Shown piece by piece: positions 59,346 to 64,000 of a stretch of DNA of 64,000 nucleotides. Both the position numbers and the translations under genes were made by a program. The stretch spans positions 44,172-108,171 of the forward strand of contig VXAU01004729.1 in the NCBI GenBank assembly GCA_013399695.1, given 5' to 3'. The first letter of the stretch is position 1; each line of letters starts with the position of its first letter. The notes under the pieces were generated by a model, which was not told the DNA's origin, made no database searches, and saw only the letters and a list, made by a program, of their open reading frames with translations. The DNA comes from Formicarius rufipectus. Lineage: Eukaryota > Chordata > Aves > Passeriformes > Formicariidae.

Positions 59346-62300
59346 AAATCACTCTTTGTCTTGTTAAGCTTTCCTATCTCATGAGGGATCACACTGTGTT
59401 TAAGTATCATAGCATAGACAGTGCTTACCTTGAAATGGGAAACCAGTTAGGGCTGTCCTATAGTAACACTCTTCCTGTATTTATCTTCTAAAGGCAAGTA
59501 GGAAGTGACAACTTTGATGGAAAATTCATTATAATAAGTACTTTTAAATACTGAGTTGGCTAAGCCAGTAAACTCAGAGAAGTGCCTCTCCTTGATTTAA
59601 AACAAAAATGTTTATGGAGAACTCAGCAACGACTGGCAAGTTCAGCAACTCTAAGCACACGTGATGCTGTGGCATCACATCATGCTTCTGAAATTACAGG
59701 TACACAGTATCTCCACTGTTATTCTGGTAGCATATGCTGGCCCCTGCATCCTCCTGACTCCACAGTATCCTGCAGAGTTCTGTGCTGAGCAAAAACTCAG
59801 TGGTGCCACTAATTGGGTAACCTGTGGTCATCCCAAACTTTCTTCTAGGGTCATGCCTTCATTTGTTATGTGAGCCACATGTGTTCTCTTGTCAACACTC
59901 TTGGGTAAAGGATGCCTTTTGCTAAACCAAAAAATCACTCTGGGAGGGAGACTGGCCTGAAACCTAGTTTGGCAATGATGTTAGCATGTCAGAACTGTCT
60001 TACAGTGATGACAGTTGGGTTTTGTGGCAGAAGAAACTAGGTGCATCAAAGCATCTGGTGAGTGCAGGCCTTTCCTGATGATAGTATACCTCTGATGATT
60101 GATTAACTACAATATGTGCAGTACGAATTTAATCTCCTTCACACGTTGATCTGTATGTCTGGGAATACTAGGTCACACAAAAGAAGTTTCAAAAAAGTGG
60201 TGACCTTTACCTATCTGTAAATTAATGTAACCATTTTAATAAAGGACATAATTTTCCTGTTTTTATGGGTATGGTATTCTTGCCTAAAGTCTCGCATCTG
60301 TCAGTTCACCATTGACAGCACATCAGTGGATGGAAGCATGACTGCTGAGTTCAAGTAGTGGGGAGGCCTGTGTGTATTTGTAACTGTTATTGTGATGGGT
60401 TTAATTCCTTGAAAAGTATTTGTACAAATTAAGCTGCTTACTGCTGCAGAGCTGATTGTTCAGGTGTATCACCATCAGGCAGTAGAGAAATCCAGAACCA
60501 CTGAGATCACTTACAGGTATGGATTTATTATGACAGATATAGGGATGTCCTCTCTTTTCATCCACTTTCTTTATGATAGGCACCAAATATGCTACAGACT
60601 TAAGAACCTTGCTAAGAAGTTGTTAAATAATGTTAAATTAGGTGATACTTCTTTGATTTGAAAAATGGTATTTGGTTTTATATGTTACATAAATATGGAC
60701 CAAAGGGTCACACTTGCACTACTACACCTGGGCAGTGTTAGTTGCAACCCATACTTGCTATTCATCTCTCAAGAAACCAGTCATAATGTGTTGTCAGTTT
60801 TGCATGACACTGTGATAAAGTAATTTAGCCTAACTGTATTTTGGTTTTCCTCATTTACTTAAAAAAAGGTTTTACATACTTTTTGTACAATTATATGACT
60901 CCAGCTAATGAATTGACAACAACTTCTGTATTTTCAAAGGAGCTGTTTTAAAAAAGCCTTGCATATCCAAGTTTGGGACATTTTTTATTGTTTCCAGATT
61001 GTCCAAAGAGTGGTAAATATATTTGCATTTTAGAATAGATAAACAAATTTGGCCAGTTGAATAATGCTGCTAAATAAAACTTTCAAGAATTTAGTATCTA
61101 TTGTCCTGCTGAAAAACTTGGAGAAGTTTTAAATAGTATCTTCTTTTTTTTTTTTTCCTAATTATATTTTATTACATTTTGTTAATTTTCCTTAATTTTT
61201 AAAGCTGCTGTTTTCTTCACTATTTTGCTGCTACCATCCCACTGCTTTAGCAACTAGACGATGGTGCATGTGTCCCATAGACTAGTTTTGAAATTTCCAA
61301 AAAGTTGTACATATTGATTTTCTGACTTAAGAGGTGGTGCATCCAAGTTTGGGGAGCTTTATGCTAGACTTCACCTTGAAAAAGAGAAGTTGCTCCCAGA
61401 ACAAACTGACAGTCTAAAGGGCTATTAGGGTCTGGGGGGTTTGGTTTAGGGGTTAAAAAATATTATTGTTCTTATTGTTTCTTAAACATTACACATAGAG
61501 TTAGAAATAAATTCTTTCCAAAGATATAAACATTTTTAGAGAAATAGAAAATAACACTGGTGAATATGACTTAAAAGGCACAAAAACCAGATGATCGGTG
61601 AGGGAAGCAAAAGTTTATGAAGAGGCTTCTATGGAAAAAACTACTGACAAACAAAAGAAGTCTGCAATAATCCATTGCTAATTGGTACAGTTAATATTAA
61701 TAGTGCAGAAAATATCATAATTCAATGAATACCTTTGTTACAGTCTTGATAAAAGTCCCTATTTCTATCATGTAATGCTAAACACTTCTCAGTTCCAGTG
61801 ATGATAAAAGAACATGTTACAGAACATATTTGAGTTTAATCACCTGTTGAAAGAACCTACACCAGCAATTTCCACTGTTTCAAACAAAATGGCTTAAAAT
61901 TCCCCTGAGGTACTGCCACCAGCTTTTTTCCCTACCATGTCTCCTACCTGTTCCATGAAACTAAAGCAAATACTGGGCCAGAGCACAAAGATATTACTCA
62001 GGCTGCTGTTTTAGACATTAGTACCACATAAAACACTGGGAAATCAACACAGACCCTAAATAAAAAGATGATATTTCTGTTAGCAGAAAAAGGTCTGAGG
62101 AAAGATCTTATGTCTCTGTGACATTTTAAAATGTTGTTTGATAAAAGTGGCTTGTTCGTCCAATATACTAAGAAATCTCTGATGCATTACATTTTATATT
62201 GACATGCCATTCAGTTTAAAGCCTAGAATTGTATTAAACCAATATTGCATTCAGATAATGGACAAGGTACAGGTCTCAAACACACATAGTTATGAATATC

Positions 62301-62637
62301 TTATTTTCTCAGGCCATAGATATTTGACCCAGTCTTTTGATGACCATAACTGTTGCTGGCACATAGCTACTCATGCTGTACGAACAGGGCAGAAAGCAAG
62401 TAGAAAGTTTGGTTATTTAGTATAGCTAGGATTCAAGAAAGTAATATAAATCTCCACAGCTCTTTCATTAAAGGTAGTTTTATAATTTAAGGGCTCTCTA
62501 ATGGGAATAAACCCCACCCTAGCTTGTGGTGCTCACAAGCAAAGAGGGTTATTCTGTGTTCAACACCTCTAAGGTTGGTACAGAATCTGCTGTAATATTG
62601 CACACCACTAGTCCCATGGTCCAAGAAGAAGCTGCAA
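59346..62637. other. Intergenic unique sequence
   Basis: No gene or known repeat recognised apart from a T13 run at 61144-61156. Confidence 0.35.
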
Positions 62638-63159
62638 TGTCATGGTCTGGAAGGGAAAGAAGGATCGGTCCACACGGGGAAAGGGGTGAACAGGCGTGAA
62701 CACTTTATTAAGGAGAGCACGGGATACTTATAGGGTTCGTTCGGAGGGTTCTAGAACTTGGGTGGAGTTAGGGGCAGACCGCGACACAAAAGGAAAAGGG
62801 TAGGAGGGTTTATAACTTATAAGGAAGAACTGGGGATGGTTTAGCATTACAGGGTAGAGCTGCATTGCTCCACCGGCGAGCCAGTGAGGTTTTGGGGTAC
62901 ATCAACCAATCAGGGGCTGTAACCGGGGTTTCCAGAACCAAGCAGAACATTTGGACATACAGACGTAATAGAATGGTATTAATTACCTATCTAATACAGC
63001 TTTTATCCGAACTATAACATTTAAACAGTATAAAAACTTGCAGAAACAGCAGCTCCATGGCAAGGGGTATACAACAGGTGTTTGTGGCAGCAGCGAACAG
63101 TTTCATCCATAGGTAAACATTATTCTTTCATCAGTCCCTGAGAGTTGCCTCTCCTGACA
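62638..63159 (-). mobile_element. Solo LTR of an endogenous retrovirus, 522 bp
   Basis: Read on the minus strand the element begins TGTCAGGAGAGG and ends CCATGACA, with a TGTCA/TGACA inverted repeat. It holds an ATTGG (inverted CCAAT) box, a TATA-like CTATAAG (62733-62727) and a polyadenylation signal AATAAA (62709-62704) close behind it. The flanks are ctgcaa (62632-62637) and ctgaaa (63160-63165), a possible 6-bp target duplication with one mismatch. A 6-bp duplication and a poly(A) signal near the start site would fit alpha/betaretrovirus-like (class II) elements; this assignment is inference. No coding sequence lies on either side, so it is a solo LTR. Confidence 0.75.
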
Positions 63160-63904
63160 CTGAAATATGGAGAGAGGGGAGAAGCCCAAAGTCATGCTGG
63201 AACCTTAGTGTGAGCTACAGTGTGGAGTGACATGCAAATTACTCCATAGGACCATTTTCTCTAGGACTATTTTCTAACAAGACTAAGAGACTAAAAATTG
63301 AAGTCAGGCAAATTCTGGCTAAAATGTTTTTCAAAGTAATAGTAACTGAAACATCAGGGGTCATGATTCATCTGTGGGAGAAATTATTTTGATCAAAATT
63401 TATTCTTTTTTTTTTTTTTTTCTCCCCCATTCTTTTTTCTATAAAGCACATCTCTAGTTCAAGAGCATGCATTGCACAGAACCAGACATTTCTTAAGGGA
63501 AGTTTGTTGTCTTCTGTTTTTGAGTCCATTCTGACATTAAACCCCATCAATCTCTTCATAGGGGCTAAACTCAATATTTAGGTATATCAATAACACCTCT
63601 GACTTCTCAAAATTCTTCATTTGATTTCATTAGCCTTAACTTCTTGTTGTTACTCTACTTCTCGTTGATTACTTGTAAATATAAAAGAATGAGGATGCAT
63701 TAGTGATTTTGACTACTGAATTATTACTTGTGTCATAATCACAGGGAAGTAGAATTTCATTGGTGTACATGTTTTTGTGCATATTGGTATAGTATATTTT
63801 CAATTTCATAAAACAAGGAGATGACACTAGTAGAGGATCTTTCCTTTTTTTCAATGAATAAAATTAGGTACCTCATTAAGTACAATATTTCTTGAGAACA
63901 TGTG
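63160..63904. other. Intergenic sequence between two LTRs
   Basis: Unique DNA with a T16 run at 63406-63421. No retroviral internal sequence was seen, so the flanking LTRs are unlikely to be the two ends of one provirus; their sequences and orientation also differ. Confidence 0.45.
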
Positions 63905-64000
63905 TGTGGTGGTTTTCACCCAGTATCCACACAAAACCTCCAGGCTCCCCCCCCCGCCGACCCCTTCCCCGAGGGGGAGGGGGAAAAGGAAGGAAAAAAA
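63905..64000 (+). mobile_element. Start of another LTR, cut by window edge
   Basis: The sequence tgtggtggttttcacccagt followed by a C-run and a purine-rich GGGGGAGGGGGAAAAGGAAGG stretch resembles the 5' start of a common avian ERVL-like LTR (tgtggtggttt followed by C-rich then G/A-rich DNA). Only 96 bases are visible, so identity and orientation are tentative. Confidence 0.4.

Noticed and set aside
62638..64000. A complete provirus bounded by two LTRs
   Set aside because: The two LTR-like sequences differ in sequence and orientation and only about 750 bp without retroviral genes lies between them.

Overview
The window looks like AT-rich, gene-poor chromosomal DNA from a bird. The main evidence is at least seven fragments of CR1 LINEs, the dominant avian retrotransposon. 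One carries the ORF1 esterase block, and one ends in the classic ATTCTATG-type tail. Solo retroviral LTRs, long microsatellites, and short exons separated by large introns fit the same picture. Nothing here is bacterial or viral in organisation.

Left third (1-31.5 kb): this is the 3' part of one protein-coding gene on the + strand that I cannot name. A probable 31-nt exon (4586-4616), a clear 151-nt exon (10728-10878) and the terminal coding exon (31243-31388, TAA stop) join in consistent reading phase. They encode a short coiled-coil/leucine-zipper stretch followed by a basic tail. The last intron is about 20 kb. It holds a perfect (TAAC)n tract of about 660 bp followed by (CTAT)n, several stretches that look like conserved noncoding sequence, and a possible alternative terminal exon (25553-25758) that is also in phase.

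Middle (31.5-54 kb): intergenic DNA filled with CR1 copies. One CR1 on the minus strand (35.29-37.06 kb) is split by a 631-bp solo LTR with a 4-bp target duplication. A nearly full-length but internally deleted CR1 (43.15-46.2 kb, minus) keeps ORF1 esterase and ORF2 endonuclease remnants but has lost reverse transcriptase. A second, older CR1 follows (46.66-48.4 kb, minus). A + strand CR1 at 52.79-53.97 kb is closely related to the 43-kb copy, giving an inverted pair about 9 kb apart.

Right part (54-64 kb): mostly unique sequence with candidate conserved noncoding blocks near 56.3-57.2 kb. The most unusual object is a tRNA-derived SINE at 57965-58205 (minus). It has intact A- and B-box promoters, an AAC-repeat tail unlike CR1's, and a perfect 12-13 bp target-site duplication. 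An older CR1 (58.8-59.3 kb), a 522-bp solo LTR (62638-63159, minus) and the first 96 bp of a further LTR at the right edge complete the window.

No intact autonomous element, rRNA gene, functional tRNA gene or CRISPR array was seen. Family names rest on remembered consensus features, not on a search.
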